21,917 bases of DNA. Origin: Candidatus Thorarchaeota archaeon. Lineage in GTDB: Archaea > Asgardarchaeota > Thorarchaeia > Thorarchaeales > Thorarchaeaceae. The DNA lies in assembly GCA_020355105.1 (NCBI GenBank), contig CP070658.1:2387881-2409797 (forward strand), read 5' to 3'. Under the pieces are notes generated by a model. The model saw only the letters and a list, made by a program, of their open reading frames with translations, searched no databases and was not told the origin of the DNA. How positions within the stretch are numbered: position 1 is the first letter of the stretch; each line of letters opens with the position of its first letter. Shown here piece by piece: positions 21,740-21,917 of the stretch. The translations under genes were made by a program, and so were the position numbers.

Positions 21740-21917
21740 ATGGCTTTGGAACCATTTGAATGCCAGATGATGAATCACTCCAAGTTCCGAAGCCCCAAGC
21801 ATGCTAGGACTCTCAGCAAAGAAATCGAACGCCTGAACGTCGATAGAGGAACTAGGATTGTGCACGTCTGCGGAACTCATGAGGACACCATAAGCCGGCA
21901 CGGACTCCGGTCTTTGC
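21740..21917 (+). CDS. hypD: HypD, NiFe-hydrogenase maturation factor (5' part, cut by window edge)
   Basis: HypD works with HypC on assembling the Fe(CN)2CO centre of NiFe hydrogenases. Only the first 59 residues are in the window: KFRSPKHARTLSKEIERL is the normal N-terminus, and VHVCGTHEDTISRHGLRSL is the conserved Cys-Gly-Thr-His motif with the active-site Cys. ATG 21740 gives the longest form; ATG 21767 or 21770 fits the family start better and agrees with a TATA-like TTTCTTTTATG at 21724-21734 (expected start of transcription near 21757). The rest lies outside the window. Confidence 0.88.
   Translation, partial: MALEPFECQMMNHSKFRSPKHARTLSKEIERLNVDRGTRIVHVCGTHEDTISRHGLRSL

Overview
The window is archaeal chromosomal DNA. 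Its core is the large ribosomal-protein supercluster read from the minus strand (right to left): uL22, uS3, uL29, Rpp29 (RNase P protein), uS17, uL14, uL24, eS4, uL5, uS14, uS8, uL6, eL32, eL19, uL18, uS5, uL30, a small heat-shock protein, uL15, SecY. The archaeal/eukaryotic-only proteins (eS4, eL32, eL19, eL34, eL14), archaeal-type adenylate kinase, Cbf5, Tsr3, TATA-box promoters and frequent GTG/TTG starts with GGAGG/GGTGA ribosome binding sites all fit Archaea. A mesophilic Asgard (for example Thorarchaeota-like) archaeon is my guess from moderate base composition and the style of the hypothetical proteins, but it is not proven by anything I can compute here.

Left part (1-6220). Tsr3 (plus strand) converges on an RNA gene at 599-948 (minus) that I identify as the catalytic RNA of RNase P. 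It has a closing P1 helix, the P4 helix with its conserved bulged U, and its own TATA box. Upstream of it on the minus strand lie, in transcription order, adenylate kinase AdkA, an EMC3/DUF106 membrane protein, eL34, cytidylate kinase, eL14 and Cbf5, apparently driven by a good TATA box at about 4600. Before that come a frameshifted NUDIX gene and an unrecognised polytopic membrane protein with a very basic tail, directly after SecY.

Middle part (6311-17699). This is a tight ribosomal protein operon. Four gene junctions are ATGA overlaps (uL29/Rpp29, eS4/uL5, eL19/uL18, uS5/uL30) and most others are separated by a few bases. The cluster starts at uL22: the usual upstream genes (uS19, uL2, uL23, uL4, uL3) are not in the window, and the SUI1/eIF1 gene often found between uL29 and Rpp29 is absent. 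uS3 has an acidic tail; uL18 and eL32 carry long Lys/Pro-rich extensions, and eL32 also has an N-terminal helix-hairpin-helix domain. An Hsp20 gene is inserted between uL30 and uL15.

Right part (17700-21917). This is a looser set of mostly unknown genes: a probable winged-helix protein, a zinc-ribbon/winged-helix protein divergent from a KorD-like ferredoxin (with nested palindromes in the shared promoter region), a coiled-coil hypothetical, a possible cyclin-like protein, DUF211, a small hypothetical, and the 5' end of hypD (NiFe-hydrogenase maturation), cut by the window edge.

Together the core genes make and modify ribosomes (r-proteins, Cbf5 pseudouridylation, Tsr3 acp modification), process tRNA (RNase P RNA and Rpp29), insert membrane proteins (SecY, EMC3-like protein) and supply nucleotides (AdkA, Cmk).
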